Counted from the stretch's first letter, positions 9,266 to 18,908 are shown. The stretch is DNA of 64,000 nt from Flavobacteriales bacterium (GCA_016124845.1 WGMW01000049.1:36529-100528); one strand, 5' to 3'. Made by a program: numbers and translations. Notes: a model not told the origin generated them from the letters alone.

Positions 9266-9345
9266 GGGTTAATGTTCAAGATTTAATGTAGGGATGTATC
9301 GTGATACGCCCTTACGGGCCGCGAAGGTCGGGAAATGATGATTAG

Positions 9346-9366
9346 ATGCTGAAATAAATTCAGCAT
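9346..9366. repeat. REP-like hairpin 1
   Basis: Arms ATGCTGAA and TTCAGCAT flank a 5-base loop. A second hairpin of the same design (CTGAA...TTCAG core) lies about 50 bp away. Paired hairpins of this type are common extragenic repeats in Bacteroidota. Confidence 0.6.
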
Positions 9367-9403
9367 GACGGCAGAGGTTTGAGGCCAACTTTCGGAAACC
9401 GTC

Positions 9404-9424
9404 ACCCTGAACTTGTTTCAGGGT
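9404..9424. repeat. REP-like hairpin 2
   Basis: Arms ACCCTGAA and TTCAGGGT flank a 5-base loop. It shares the CTGAA...TTCAG core with the hairpin at 9346-9366. It lies in the 198-bp gap between the ABC-F start and the uvrA relic, which otherwise shows no gene. Confidence 0.6.
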
Positions 9425-9463
9425 CTATTCATAAATCGACAATCGTCTATTGTCAATCGCAAA

Positions 9464-9658
9464 TCAAGCTTTAGCCGTCTTCAAAACCTTCTCCGCAATA
9501 CTCTTACCCGTATAAGATTGATCGCATTTGGCGAGGTCTTCGGGCGTGTCTTCAAAAACAATGGTTCCTCCATTCTTGCCGCCTTCAGAGCCAAGGTCGA
9601 TTACGTGGTCGGCACATTTGATCACATCAGGGTGGTGCTCCACCAGAATGATGGAATG
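9464..9658 (-). pseudogene. Relic copy of the uvrA 3' end
   Basis: These 195 bp encode the last 64 residues of UvrA in frame to a TGA and align without gaps to 10884-11078 (about 18 mismatches by eye, near 91 percent identity). Changes include Pro to Ser and Gly to Asp. The upstream part of the gene is missing: at 9659 the sequence switches to unrelated A+T-rich DNA ahead of the Fic gene. It cannot encode a functional excinuclease. It is most simply the displaced original 3' end of uvrA, or a duplicate made when the Fic segment arrived. Confidence 0.9.
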
Positions 9659-9777
9659 TTCAAGCATACATATCAGATGAACAAGAGTAAGCAATACGCT
9701 CATTACTTAAACGAGAGTAATTATTGGTTAATTTTACCCCTCGTAAATAGAACGAGTGTCATCATTACTCTTATGTC

Positions 9778-10863
9778 ATGGCTGAATTCGATAGAAAGAC
9801 ACCTTACAACGACCTGCCTTTACTTCCGCCCAACTGCGCGCTGGAAACAACCAAAGTGTTACGCAAGACAATTACCGCAAGTCGTGCCTTGGCACAACTC
9901 AACGGAGCCATTGTCAATCTGCCCAATCCACAATTGTTTCTGGATACGGTTCACTTGCAAGAAGCGAAAAGCAGTTCGGAAATTGAGAACATCATTACCA
10001 CGAACGATGACCTTTACAAGGCGTTGGTCGCTGACAGGAAATTTGCAGACCCGGCATCCAAGGAAGTGCTCAATTACAAGGAAGCACTTTGGGTCGGTCT
10101 GGAACGCATGGAAACTCGCCCGTTCATCACAACCAATCTTTGTATTGAATTGATGCAATGCATCAAACAGAATTCATCGGAAATCCGTGCAGTATCGGGT
10201 ACTGCATTGGTCGATGCCAAGGGCGAGACCGTATATACTCCGCCATCCGGCAAAGATGTGATCAGTTCCAAAATGAGCAATCTGGAAAAATTCATAAATG
10301 AAGACGAAACCTTCGACCCGTTAGTGAAAATGGCATTGATGCATTATCAGTTCGAGGCCATTCACCCATTTGCAGATGGAAACGGAAGAACAGGTAGAAT
10401 TCTACTTCTGCTGTATCTTAAACTGAGCGGACTGCTTAGCGTTCCGGCCATTTATCTGAGCGAGTACATTATTCAGAACAAGGCTGCGTATTATATAAAC
10501 CTACGTGGAGTAACCGAAAAGCAGGATTGGGAGAACTGGATACTCTATATCTTGGACATGGTGGAGGTTACTTCATTCAAAGGCTTGAAGAGATTGGAAA
10601 AGATAAACCAAATGATGACGGCCATGACCGAAGAAGTAAAGGCTACTTTACCTGTGGTCTATAGCAAGGAATTGATCGAGGTACTTTTCCGCCTACCTTA
10701 TACCAAGCGACAGCACCTCATTGACGCTGGTTTGGGAACACCAAAAACAGTTGGCAACTACCTGATCCAATTGGAAAAAACGGGCTTTCTCCGGTCGGAA
10801 AAAGTGGGCAAGGAAAAACTATATCTGAACTTCAGGTTAATGGATGTTCTGACCAATGATTGA
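9778..10863 (+). CDS. Fic family protein (probable AMPylase), class II
   Basis: The 361-residue protein contains the complete Fic active-site motif HPFADGNGRTGR in its centre. An N-terminal inhibitory helix motif S-x-x-x-E-N (SSEIEN) precedes it, so this is a self-inhibited class II Fic protein. A Fic_N region comes first, and a winged-helix-like C-terminus (YTKRQHLIDAGLGTPKTV) comes last. The family transfers AMP from ATP to hydroxyl side chains of target proteins; the target is unknown. It has no partner antitoxin gene. The gene lies between two 195-bp copies of the uvrA 3' end and is convergent with uvrA, 20 bp apart. Acquisition by transfer is likely. Confidence 0.92.
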   Translation: MAEFDRKTPYNDLPLLPPNCALETTKVLRKTITASRALAQLNGAIVNLPNPQLFLDTVHLQEAKSSSEIENIITTNDDLYKALVADRKFADPASKEVLNYKEALWVGLERMETRPFITTNLCIELMQCIKQNSSEIRAVSGTALVDAKGETVYTPPSGKDVISSKMSNLEKFINEDETFDPLVKMALMHYQFEAIHPFADGNGRTGRILLLLYLKLSGLLSVPAIYLSEYIIQNKAAYYINLRGVTEKQDWENWILYILDMVEVTSFKGLKRLEKINQMMTAMTEEVKATLPVVYSKELIEVLFRLPYTKRQHLIDAGLGTPKTVGNYLIQLEKTGFLRSEKVGKEKLYLNFRLMDVLTND

Positions 10864-10883
10864 GCGGAAAAGGAAGGTTCAGA

Positions 10884-13694
10884 TCAAGCCTTTTCCCTCT
10901 TCAAAACCTTCTCCGCAATACTCTTGGCCGTGTAAGACTGTTCGCATTTGGCGAGGTCTTCGGGAGTGCCTTCAAACACAATGGTTCCGCCATTCTTGCC
11001 GCCTTCGGGGCCAAGGTCAATTACGTGGTCGGCACATTTGATCACATCGGGGTGGTGTTCCACCAGAATGATGGAATGGCCGTTGTCCAATAGCGCGTTG
11101 AAGGCTTTCAGCAGTTTGTGAATGTCGTGGAAGTGCAGCCCTGTGGTCGGCTCATCGAAGATGAAAAGTGTGTTGCCTGCGTTCTTTCCTTTGGTAAGGA
11201 ACGAGGCCAGTTTGATGCGTTGGGCTTCACCGCCCGAAAGCGTGCTGCTACTCTGTCCAAGTTGCACATAACCCAATCCGACTTCCTGCAATGGAGCAAT
11301 TTTGCGCGCCACTTTCGGGTCGTGCTCGCTGAAGAATTCCATGGCCTCATCTACGGTCATGCTCAGCACATCGTGGATGGTCTTGTCCTTGAATTTGATC
11401 TCCAGCACCTCCTGCTTGAACCGCTGTCCTTGGCAGCTTTCGCACTTCATCACAATATCGGCCATGAACTGCATCTCGATCTTAACCGTGCCTTCACCTT
11501 CGCACACTTCGCAGCGGCCACCTGCCACGTTAAAGGAGAAATGCTTGGGCTTGTAACCGCGCAATTGCGCTGCTTTTTGGTCGGAGAACAGCGAGCGGAT
11601 TTCGTCATACGCCTTGATGTATGTGACAGGGTTGGAACGTGACGAACGTCCGATCGGGTCTTGATCCACGAACTCCACATCCGCAATCTTATCGATGTTG
11701 CCATCCAAGCGTTCGAACTGACCCGTTTTGCCCGCGAACCCACCGAAACGCTTTTTCAAAGAAGGGTAAAGGATGCTTTTCATCAGCGTACTCTTTCCCG
11801 AACCGCTCACGCCCGTAATGACGGTAAGGCATCCTAACGGGAACGAAACACTGACGTTCTTTAGATTGTGTTGCCGCGCTCCAACGATATGTAGTTTGCC
11901 TTTTGCCTTTCTACGCTTTTCAGGAACAGGAATTTCCAGCTTGCCGCTGAGATAACCTGTGGTCAGCGTGTCGGCACCTTTCATCATGTCATCCAACGTG
12001 CCTTGAAAAACCACTTCGCCACCGTGCGTTCCCGCTTCGGGTCCGATGTCCACGATCATATCCGCAGCGAGCATAATGTCTTCATCGTGTTCAACTACAA
12101 TTACCGTATTGCCGATGTCGCGCAAGCGTTGCAGAATGGAAATGAGCCTTTCGGTGTCTTTCGGATGCAATCCAATACTCGGCTCATCCAGAATGTACAT
12201 GGAACCGACCAGCGAACTTCCCAACGAACTCGCCAGACTGATTCGCTGACTTTCACCACCCGAAAGGGTATTCGATTGGCGGTTGAGCGTGAGATAACCC
12301 AATCCGACATCCTTCATAAAACCCAACCGTGTGGTGACTTCCTTCAGAATGCGTTTGGAAATTTCATGTTCGGTATCGGTAAGCTCCACTTTATCGAAGA
12401 AATCTGCCAACTCTGAAATTGGAAGCAAGACAAGGTCCGACAAACTCTTTCCACCGATCTTGACGTAGTTCGCATCCTTGCGGAGTTTGGTTCCGCGGCA
12501 TTCGGGGCAATCGGTCTTTCCGCGATAGCGCGAAAGCATAACGCGGTATTGAATTTTATAACTGTTCTCTTCCAGCATTCGGAAGAACGCGTGTAGTCCT
12601 TCAAAGTATTGGTTGCCGTCCCAAAGCAGTTGAATTTGCTCTTCGGTGAGTTCGTAAATCGGTCGATGTATCGGGAAATCGAATTTATTGGCCGAGCGGA
12701 TGAGCTGGTCTTTGAACTTGCTCATGCTTTCACCACGCCAGCAGACCACACCATCTTCGTAAATGCTCAGACTGCGGTCGGGCATCACCAGGTCTTCGTC
12801 AATCCCGATGATGTTACCAAAACCTTCGCAACGCTTACACGCTCCGTACGGATTATTGAAGCTGAAAAAGTGAACCGATGGTTCTTCGAAACGCATGCCA
12901 TCCGCTTCAAACTCAGCGCTGAAATGCGTTTCATCCGACTTTCCATCCAATTCAGAAATGACGAAACAGCGGTTGTTGCCTTCAGCTAAGGCCGTACGAA
13001 CGGCTTCCGCTACACGCGTATTTTCCTTTGAACCATCCGCCACAAATCGGTCGATGAGAACGGAAAGTTCATTGTCTTCCTTTTTGACGATTCCGTCAGG
13101 AATCTTATCCAAACGAACCACCTCGCCATTCAACTGAACTCGTGTGTAACCTTGATGCTGTAGAATGTCGATGCGCTTTTCCAATGCCTTTTCGGGCATT
13201 GTCCCAAACGGGGCGAAGACCATCACCTTGGTTCCTTCCTTCAATTTCAGGATGGCTTCGGTAATAGAGTCAATCGTATGTCGCTTCACTTCCTTTCCTG
13301 AAACAGGGGAGAAGGTGCGGCCAATGCGAGCGTAAAGCAGTTTGAGGTAATCGTAGATTTCCGTGTTGGTACCAACCGTTGAGCGCGGGTTGCTTGATTT
13401 CACCTGCTGATTGATGGCAATCGCTGGAGAAACGCCCAGAATGCTATCTACTTCGGGTTTATCGATCTTACCTAAGAACTGACGCGCGTAAGCAGAAAGG
13501 CTTTCAATGTAGCGTCTCTGTCCTTCAGCATAAAGTGTGTCGAATGCTAACGTAGATTTTCCCGAACCTGAAAGTCCTGTGATGACGATCAATTTCTTGT
13601 GCGGCAACACAAGATCGATGTTCTTCAAGTTGTGCAGCCGCGCCCCTTTTATAATGATGTTGTGCTTGGGATTCGGGGCTTCAGTTCGGGACAT
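10884..13694 (-). CDS. uvrA: Excinuclease ABC subunit A
   Basis: The 936-residue product is of normal UvrA length. It carries two ATPase cassettes (Walker [10 protein letters not shown] and GVSGSGKST; two LSGGE signatures) and CxxC zinc modules (CKRC, CPEC, CEVC, CESC). UvrA recognises damaged DNA with UvrB in nucleotide excision repair. The start is set at ATG 13694 (MSRTEAPN), 27 bp after a TAAATTTG promoter box on the same strand; the longer reading frame would add 31 unrelated residues. The last 64 codons are duplicated beyond the Fic gene, so the present 3' end may have been supplied by recombination. Confidence 0.97.
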   Translation of the reverse strand: MSRTEAPNPKHNIIIKGARLHNLKNIDLVLPHKKLIVITGLSGSGKSTLAFDTLYAEGQRRYIESLSAYARQFLGKIDKPEVDSILGVSPAIAINQQVKSSNPRSTVGTNTEIYDYLKLLYARIGRTFSPVSGKEVKRHTIDSITEAILKLKEGTKVMVFAPFGTMPEKALEKRIDILQHQGYTRVQLNGEVVRLDKIPDGIVKKEDNELSVLIDRFVADGSKENTRVAEAVRTALAEGNNRCFVISELDGKSDETHFSAEFEADGMRFEEPSVHFFSFNNPYGACKRCEGFGNIIGIDEDLVMPDRSLSIYEDGVVCWRGESMSKFKDQLIRSANKFDFPIHRPIYELTEEQIQLLWDGNQYFEGLHAFFRMLEENSYKIQYRVMLSRYRGKTDCPECRGTKLRKDANYVKIGGKSLSDLVLLPISELADFFDKVELTDTEHEISKRILKEVTTRLGFMKDVGLGYLTLNRQSNTLSGGESQRISLASSLGSSLVGSMYILDEPSIGLHPKDTERLISILQRLRDIGNTVIVVEHDEDIMLAADMIVDIGPEAGTHGGEVVFQGTLDDMMKGADTLTTGYLSGKLEIPVPEKRRKAKGKLHIVGARQHNLKNVSVSFPLGCLTVITGVSGSGKSTLMKSILYPSLKKRFGGFAGKTGQFERLDGNIDKIADVEFVDQDPIGRSSRSNPVTYIKAYDEIRSLFSDQKAAQLRGYKPKHFSFNVAGGRCEVCEGEGTVKIEMQFMADIVMKCESCQGQRFKQEVLEIKFKDKTIHDVLSMTVDEAMEFFSEHDPKVARKIAPLQEVGLGYVQLGQSSSTLSGGEAQRIKLASFLTKGKNAGNTLFIFDEPTTGLHFHDIHKLLKAFNALLDNGHSIILVEHHPDVIKCADHVIDLGPEGGKNGGTIVFEGTPEDLAKCEQSYTAKSIAEKVLKREKA

Positions 13695-13720
13695 CGTTGC
13701 AAAAAGTGTTAAAAGGGTTG

Positions 13721-13728
13721 CAAATTTA
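13721..13728 (-). promoter_or_regulatory. uvrA -7 promoter box
   Basis: TAAATTTG on the minus strand matches the Bacteroidota -7 consensus TAnnTTTG and lies 26 bp before the uvrA ATG. Confidence 0.5.
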
Positions 13729-13931
13729 TCATACCTCAATCCGTGTTCGGATGAAAGTTTTAATATTTGTTTAGCGCAACAGCACAAAAAAAATTTTGTT
13801 GTTGCACAATAAATAGAAAATGGCGCGTTAACGTACTAACGCCCAGCAGGCATTAACCAATAATTATAAGCGCATAGGAATCACTTTACTCTAATAAGAT
13901 TTAACCTAAGTCTAACCTAAAGAGTGAAGCT

Positions 13932-14516
13932 ATGCGATTATCTGCCCTAAGTGATCAGGAGTTGATCCGCCTGTATGTTCAAGGAGAAGAGATCTGTTTT
14001 GAGGAGTTGGTGAACCGTCACAAAGACAGGTTGTTCACGTACTTGGTTCTATTGTTAAAAGACCGCAATCTTGCTGAAGATTTCTTCCAGGATACTTTGG
14101 TGAAGGTGATCCACACCTTGAAGTCAGGAAGATATTTGGAAGAAGGCAAGTTCCGCCCATGGGTTTTGCGTATTGCGCACAACTTGGTGATAGACCACTT
14201 CCGCAAACTGAAGAAGATGCGCATGCAGCACTCAACCGATGAGTTCGATGTGTTTGAGGTGATCAGTTGCGAAGACCTTAACCGTGAGGAGGTTTTTGTT
14301 CAAGATCAGATTCACTCGGATCTACGGAAATTGGTGACCATGCTGCCCGAAGACCAGAAAGAAGTGCTGCTGATGCGCGTTTACGCTAAGATGCCTTTCA
14401 AGGAAATTGCTTGGGTAACGGAAGTAAGCATCAACACGGCTTTGGGAAGAATGCGCTATGCACTGATCAACCTTCGCCAGTTGATGGAAGACCATAATGT
14501 AAGGCTGGTAGCCTGA
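13932..14516 (+). CDS. ECF-type RNA polymerase sigma factor
   Basis: The 194-residue protein has sigma region 2 (about residues 15-85, including DLVIDHFRKLKK-like core recognition) and region 4 with a helix-turn-helix (about 130-185, PFKEIAWVTEVSINTALGRMRYAL). Regions 1 and 3 are absent, as in ECF sigma factors. It directs RNA polymerase to a dedicated promoter set, often for stress or envelope genes. No anti-sigma factor gene adjoins it, and a strong terminator follows, so it is monocistronic. Confidence 0.92.
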   Translation: MRLSALSDQELIRLYVQGEEICFEELVNRHKDRLFTYLVLLLKDRNLAEDFFQDTLVKVIHTLKSGRYLEEGKFRPWVLRIAHNLVIDHFRKLKKMRMQHSTDEFDVFEVISCEDLNREEVFVQDQIHSDLRKLVTMLPEDQKEVLLMRVYAKMPFKEIAWVTEVSINTALGRMRYALINLRQLMEDHNVRLVA

Positions 14517-14543
14517 CCATTTTGAAATGAATACAGCGATGGA

Positions 14544-14571
14544 GCGTCCCGAGAGATCGGGGCGCTTTTTT
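14544..14571 (+). terminator. Rho-independent terminator after the sigma gene
   Basis: A 9-bp stem (GCGTCCCGA with TCGGGGCGC, one G-T pair) and a 4-base loop are followed by six T. It separates the sigma gene from the toxin-antitoxin genes. Confidence 0.88.
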
Positions 14572-14584
14572 AATCCGAAAATTT

Positions 14585-14602
14585 GTAATACATTTGTATT
14601 AC
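14585..14602 (+). promoter_or_regulatory. Operator-promoter of the RHH/PIN module
   Basis: A perfect palindrome, GTAATAC-ATTT-GTATTAC, contains the -7 box TACATTTG (14589-14596) and lies 13 bp before the antitoxin ATG. RHH antitoxins repress their own operons by binding such palindromes. The overlap of box and palindrome makes autoregulation very plausible. Confidence 0.65.
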
Positions 14603-14615
14603 ATGAATTTTTAAG

Positions 14616-14864
14616 ATGCTAAATGTCCGTTTGAATAAAGAAATTGAGAAAAAGTTGGAGAGTTACAGCCAACGGATGAATCTTTCCAAATCCTCGGTGG
14701 TCAAAGAAGCCTTGATTGCTTATTTGAGTCAATCAGATATTGATCATACACCATTTGAATTAGGCGAAGATCTTTTTGGAGCCGATGCAAGCGGCAATAC
14801 AGATTCGTCTACTACTTACAGATCCAAACTGAAAGACAAGCTTCGTGAAAAGCATTCTCATTGA
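14616..14864 (+). CDS. Ribbon-helix-helix antitoxin
   Basis: An 82-residue protein whose first 45 residues (MLNVRLNKEIEKKLESY, then NLSKSSVVKEALIAYL) fit the beta-strand-helix-helix RHH fold. The acidic and polar tail would wrap around the toxin. It overlaps the PIN-domain gene by 20 bp. It is expected to dimerise, bind the palindrome upstream and neutralise the PIN ribonuclease. Confidence 0.82.
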   Translation: MLNVRLNKEIEKKLESYSQRMNLSKSSVVKEALIAYLSQSDIDHTPFELGEDLFGADASGNTDSSTTYRSKLKDKLREKHSH

Positions 14865-15258
14865 TGCAGGTCCGTTGATTGCCCTTTTTGACAGGAGCGA
14901 TAAGTACCATTTGAAAGCTCTTCAGTTCATAAAGGATTTTGAAGGAGAACTTTGGACAACCTGGCCTGTGATCACGGAAGCAAGTTACATGCTTGATTTC
15001 AGCACTAAGGCTCAACTGAGTTTGCTTTCTTGGATTGAGCGGGGTGGATTGCATCTTGTGGATCTTAATGAATCGCAGGTTTTTCGATTTACAGAATTGA
15101 TGGACAAGTTTGATGATGTGCCAATGGATCTGGCAGATGCCTCATTGATCGTTGCTTCCGAATTGAAGAATTATAAGGAGGTGGCGAGCATTGATTCGGA
15201 TTTCTACATTTATCGAGATGTACGGAATCAATACCTAACAAATGTCTTTGAGGTCTGA
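14845..15258 (+). CDS. PIN-domain ribonuclease toxin
   Basis: The 137-residue product has the PIN acidic residues in order: Asp7 (ILIDAGPLIAL), Glu45 (VITEASYML), Asp95/98 (MDLADASLI) and Asp117/119 (ASIDSDF). VapC-type enzymes cut tRNA or rRNA at specific sites. The start is GTG inside the antitoxin gene. The end overlaps the next gene (PAP2) by 17 bp, so three genes are read as one overlapping unit. The family length (about 130-140) fits. Confidence 0.87.
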   Translation: MKSILIDAGPLIALFDRSDKYHLKALQFIKDFEGELWTTWPVITEASYMLDFSTKAQLSLLSWIERGGLHLVDLNESQVFRFTELMDKFDDVPMDLADASLIVASELKNYKEVASIDSDFYIYRDVRNQYLTNVFEV

Positions 15259-15886
15259 GAATTTGGAAACGGTTTTCAATCGTCCCGACAGGGAAATTAT
15301 CATAGTCTTCTGGAAGTGGGTGACGATTGTACTTTCCATATTTCTCGTCACATATCTCACGGCAAACTCCTTGGCTTCCCAAAATCCGCATCGGTACGAG
15401 ATGTATTCGACCTGGGAATTGAATGTTCCTTTGGTTCCTTGGATGATCGTGGTTTACCTTTCGTATGTTGGTGTGTTCCTGCTTCTGCCTATGCTGATGA
15501 AAACGGGCAGGTCCATTCAAAGCTTGGCCTACGCATTTCTGACCTCGATCGGAGTTTCAACTGTAATATTCGTTCTATTTCCAGGAGAGTTGGGCTATCA
15601 TCGTCCCGAACATGTGGCGGGGTTCAATTATCTGTTTCAGGCGCTGTACGATGTGGATAAACCACATAATCTGTTCCCATCATTGCATGTCACTTTTTCC
15701 AGTATGACCGCATTGGCCATTGCGCACCAGTCAGATGTTCGCTGGTTCCGTTGGGTCATTGCAGGTTGGGCATTGCTTATTGCACTATCGGTTGTTCTTG
15801 TACATCAGCATCATGTGTTCGACATAGTTACTGGGTTGATGTTGGGTTTTTGCTGCTTCCGATTTGTATATCTCCGCTACGTTTAA
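15242..15886 (+). CDS. PAP2-family phosphatase, membrane protein
   Basis: The 214-residue protein has about six hydrophobic helices. Motifs NLFPSLHVTFS and HQHHVFDIVTG correspond to the PSGH-like and SRxxxxxHxxxD-like motifs of PAP2/inositolphosphotransferase-like enzymes. Such proteins dephosphorylate or transfer lipid head groups in the inner membrane. The start ATG lies inside the PIN toxin gene, so translation is probably coupled. No functional link between the two is known to me. Confidence 0.78.
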   Translation: MSLRSENLETVFNRPDREIIIVFWKWVTIVLSIFLVTYLTANSLASQNPHRYEMYSTWELNVPLVPWMIVVYLSYVGVFLLLPMLMKTGRSIQSLAYAFLTSIGVSTVIFVLFPGELGYHRPEHVAGFNYLFQALYDVDKPHNLFPSLHVTFSSMTALAIAHQSDVRWFRWVIAGWALLIALSVVLVHQHHVFDIVTGLMLGFCCFRFVYLRYV

Positions 15887-15966
15887 AGCGTCTTTCAAAA
15901 AAACTTTCAAGCGGCTGCAATAAATCTGTTTCAGTTGCGTAATAGCAGAGAATCAAACAAGCAGAT

Positions 15967-16206
15967 ATGTCAAAAACATTTACTCTACCGAAAAATCTTG
16001 AATCTGAAATGGCCGCTCTCACAGAGCACGAGCCAAGCGAACTGCTGTATCAGTCTCAACTAATGAACTTTCTGACCGAAGAGTTGGAAGGAGTTTCATT
16101 CTCTCCAAGTCAAACCGCGATTGACAAGATCCTTGCCTACAGCAAAGCTGTTGAGGTGAAAAAATCAGAGACCGTGATGGAGAATCATGTGATCATGATG
16201 AACTGA
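15967..16206 (+). CDS. Small conserved-looking protein, unknown function
   Basis: A 79-residue soluble protein without a signal peptide or recognisable domain. Its sequence (LPKNLESEMAALTEHEPSE) is hydrophilic and probably helical. It has its own terminator and lies 80 bp after the PAP2 gene. The codon use and the clear terminator argue that it is a real gene. Confidence 0.6.
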   Translation: MSKTFTLPKNLESEMAALTEHEPSELLYQSQLMNFLTEELEGVSFSPSQTAIDKILAYSKAVEVKKSETVMENHVIMMN

Positions 16207-16235
16207 CCTCAAGCACGAAATCCTAAAACATCAAG

Positions 16236-16271
16236 TCCGAAACTTCAGCAACTGAGGTTTCGGATTTTTTT
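16236..16271 (+). terminator. Rho-independent terminator
   Basis: A stem of about 12 bp (TCCGAAACTTCAG with CTGAGGTTTCGGA, one G-T pair) with a 3-base loop is followed by seven T. It closes the small gene on the plus strand and faces the GWxTD gene. Confidence 0.87.
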
Positions 16272-16295
16272 GATTTCGAGTTTCGAATTTGACGA

Positions 16296-17555
16296 TCAAT
16301 TGTCCGTATACACGCGGCCTTGCCGCCACATGTCAACTGCGTTGTACCAGTTGCTTTTGTAAAGAGGCGATCGGTCCAATCGGAAATCATTGTCGCTGAA
16401 CGGGGTTTCTGTTTTGAAGAAGGTCATTCCAAGTGACGAAGGATTGTCTTCCTCGCCATAGATCCAATGTTCGGAATTGGTGTTTTTGTAAATGATATTG
16501 GGCGGCCCGAAGATCAGGTAGATCAATCCGCGGTCGGATTTCCAACCTTCCACGTATGAAGTAAAGAACGTGTTCGAATCTTCAACACGCGAATAGTATT
16601 TCTGAATAAGCAGCTTGGCGCGATCGGGATTTCCCGCAAGATTGAGCCAAAAGTGATCCACTTCCACTTTCTGGTTGTCCGATTCTGTGATCTTCTTGAA
16701 TTCCGAATTGCTGTTCAAGAAACGTAGCGGGGCAACAAGATCGGCCACGTCTTTCACCTCGGGGAACGTTTCCTTGAAGCGCAAAACCGTGAAACCATCT
16801 TTCGTACTATCCGAAACCTGAACATGGTACATGCCTTTCTTAGGAAAGGAGACGGCCGTTCCCAACTGAATCTCGAAAATGCTATCGGCCTGAAAGTCGA
16901 AAACCTTCGGTGTTTCCACCGAGAAAGGTGGTTTGGGCAGCGGAATGTCGCGTTCGTAATACCGCACCTTCGCGTTGGTTTTTCCACTTACGTGATGAAT
17001 GACCACTTGCTCATCTTTTCGGATGTAATTGCGTGATAGCGGATAATTTTCACCCAGCAGATTCATGGTGAAGAACTGACGGCAGTTCGGGTTGCTTCGA
17101 TCTATTTGGAAATAGCGAAGCACGTGCGAGTTCCTGCGCAGGTCGGTAAGATCCACTTTCAGCAGTGCCTGTTTCACCTTGCTTGGTTTCAATTGCAGAA
17201 TGCCGCTGATGGTCTTTCCGTTCATGACGAGTGAACTATCAGCAAACACCACCACCGAACTGTCGATGAGCAGTTTGCTTTCCAGTTGCGTGTAAACCTC
17301 GTAGCGGATGCGGAAGTATGATGAATAGAAGCCGCTGGCCGAATTGTAGAGATACAGCAGTTCGTTGGAGTTGATGCGGAAGTGGAGTTCGGTTACGCTG
17401 TCGTTCCTGTGCAGTACGTTGAATTCAGGATGAAGGAACGAAGCATCCTTGTCGTACAGGTACGATAGGTTCTGATTGGAAATGCGCTCGGTGTAGCAGC
17501 CCGAGGCGAAAACAACCGCTCCGACAAGAAGAAATAGCAGCTTACTGATCTTCAT
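16296..17555 (-). CDS. GWxTD-domain lipoprotein
   Basis: The 419-residue protein has a lipoprotein signal peptide (lipobox FASGC at about residue 20) and a C-terminal GWxTD domain (GWKSDRGLIYLIFGPPN, with Ser in place of Thr). This domain is found mainly in Bacteroidota and related phyla, with no established function. A second GWxTD protein lies at 34782. The start overlaps the end of rmuC by 14 bp, so the two are co-transcribed. Confidence 0.85.
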   Translation of the reverse strand: MKISKLLFLLVGAVVFASGCYTERISNQNLSYLYDKDASFLHPEFNVLHRNDSVTELHFRINSNELLYLYNSASGFYSSYFRIRYEVYTQLESKLLIDSSVVVFADSSLVMNGKTISGILQLKPSKVKQALLKVDLTDLRRNSHVLRYFQIDRSNPNCRQFFTMNLLGENYPLSRNYIRKDEQVVIHHVSGKTNAKVRYYERDIPLPKPPFSVETPKVFDFQADSIFEIQLGTAVSFPKKGMYHVQVSDSTKDGFTVLRFKETFPEVKDVADLVAPLRFLNSNSEFKKITESDNQKVEVDHFWLNLAGNPDRAKLLIQKYYSRVEDSNTFFTSYVEGWKSDRGLIYLIFGPPNIIYKNTNSEHWIYGEEDNPSSLGMTFFKTETPFSDNDFRLDRSPLYKSNWYNAVDMWRQGRVYTDN

Positions 17556-18864
17556 CCTCCAAACCTAAGATTTCGTTGGGAAGTTGCTTGTTCGCTCTTG
17601 CACCCATTTTTTTCAATTCTTCCGCTCTACGCACAAGATTGCCAGAACCCTCTGACAACTTTTTCATGCCTTCGTCATACACTTTTTGGGTTGATTGCAA
17701 GCGATCCCCGATCTTCTGCATGTCTTCAATAAACCCGACAAACTTATCGTACAACCTACCGCTTTTCTCGGCAATGTCAAGCGCATTCTTGGTCTGTCGG
17801 TCCTGTTTCCAAATGGATGCAACCGTGCGCAGCGTGGCGAGCAGAGTAGAAGGACTCACGATCACAATGCGTTTGTCCCAAGCAAAATTGAACAGCTCAT
17901 CATCCGCCCTGATAGACGCGCTGAAACTGCTTTCAATGGGCATGAACATCAGCACGAATTCAGGGCTGTTCAATCCCTTTCCCGTGTGGTAGTTCTTCTC
18001 GAAAAGTTCGTTGATGTGCCGTTTTACCGATGTGACGTGTTCCTTCAAATGCCGCTCCTGATCTTCGGGTTCATCCGCATTCACAAACCGCTCATATGCA
18101 ACAAGTGAAACCTTGCTGTCAATGATGATCTGTTTGTCGTCTGGCAATTGAATGATGACATCAGGTTGAATGCGGCTTCCCACATCATTCAGTGTGGATT
18201 GCTGTGTGAAGTATTCCTCGCCTTTGATCAGTCCAGAATTTTCAAGGATTCGTTCCAAGATCAATTCGCCCCAGTTTCCTTGCTTTTTGCTGTCGCCTTT
18301 CAGTGCGGTGGTAAGGTTGTGCGCTTCTTCGCTGATCTTCTTGTTCAGTTCGTGAAGCACTTTTATCTCACCTTTTAGCGAAGCACGTTCCTTCTGTTCG
18401 TTATCGTATTTCTCTTCAACTTTCTTCTCAAACTTCTCAATGTTCTCGCGAAGCGGTTTCAGAATGGTTTCGAGATTTTCCTTGTTCTGATCGGTGAATT
18501 TCTTCGATTTCTCATCCAAGATCTTGTTGGCCAGATTCTCGAATTCCGTGTTGAAGCGTTTGTTCAGTTCCTCAAACTCTTTCCGTTGCTCGGCCTGTCG
18601 TTGTTCCTGATCTTTGAAATGTGTGCGGGCGGAAGCAAGGTTCTTCTCGGCATCAAATAACCGCTCGCGTGTTTCATTCAGGTCGGCTTTCAGAACATCC
18701 CTTTCTTCCGATATGCGCCTTTCCGCTTCGGCCAATGCCGCCTTTTCAAGCTTCACTTTCTCCAACTCACCGTTGTCTGCAACAGCCGTTGTTCCCCGCT
18801 TTCCAAGCAAAAAACCAATGGCGGCACCGACCAACAATCCAACTATTAAAAAAGCAAATTCCAT
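17542..18864 (-). CDS. rmuC: DNA recombination protein RmuC
   Basis: The 440-residue product has an N-terminal membrane anchor (residues 3-20), a long coiled coil (about 25-170) and the RmuC nuclease-like domain (GDSKKQGNWGELILERIL, then QPDVIIQLPDDKQIIIDSKV). This is the usual RmuC layout. The family limits inversions at short inverted repeats and is suspected to be a PD-(D/E)XK nuclease. The relic of the Omp85 3' end lies 45 bp upstream, suggesting the Omp85 gene and rmuC were once adjacent. Confidence 0.93.
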   Translation of the reverse strand: MEFAFLIVGLLVGAAIGFLLGKRGTTAVADNGELEKVKLEKAALAEAERRISEERDVLKADLNETRERLFDAEKNLASARTHFKDQEQRQAEQRKEFEELNKRFNTEFENLANKILDEKSKKFTDQNKENLETILKPLRENIEKFEKKVEEKYDNEQKERASLKGEIKVLHELNKKISEEAHNLTTALKGDSKKQGNWGELILERILENSGLIKGEEYFTQQSTLNDVGSRIQPDVIIQLPDDKQIIIDSKVSLVAYERFVNADEPEDQERHLKEHVTSVKRHINELFEKNYHTGKGLNSPEFVLMFMPIESSFSASIRADDELFNFAWDKRIVIVSPSTLLATLRTVASIWKQDRQTKNALDIAEKSGRLYDKFVGFIEDMQKIGDRLQSTQKVYDEGMKKLSEGSGNLVRRAEELKKMGARANKQLPNEILGLEDEDQ

Positions 18865-18908
18865 CGGGCGATGAAGTTAGGGAATCGCGATGGAGCAGAG
18901 AAAGTAGA

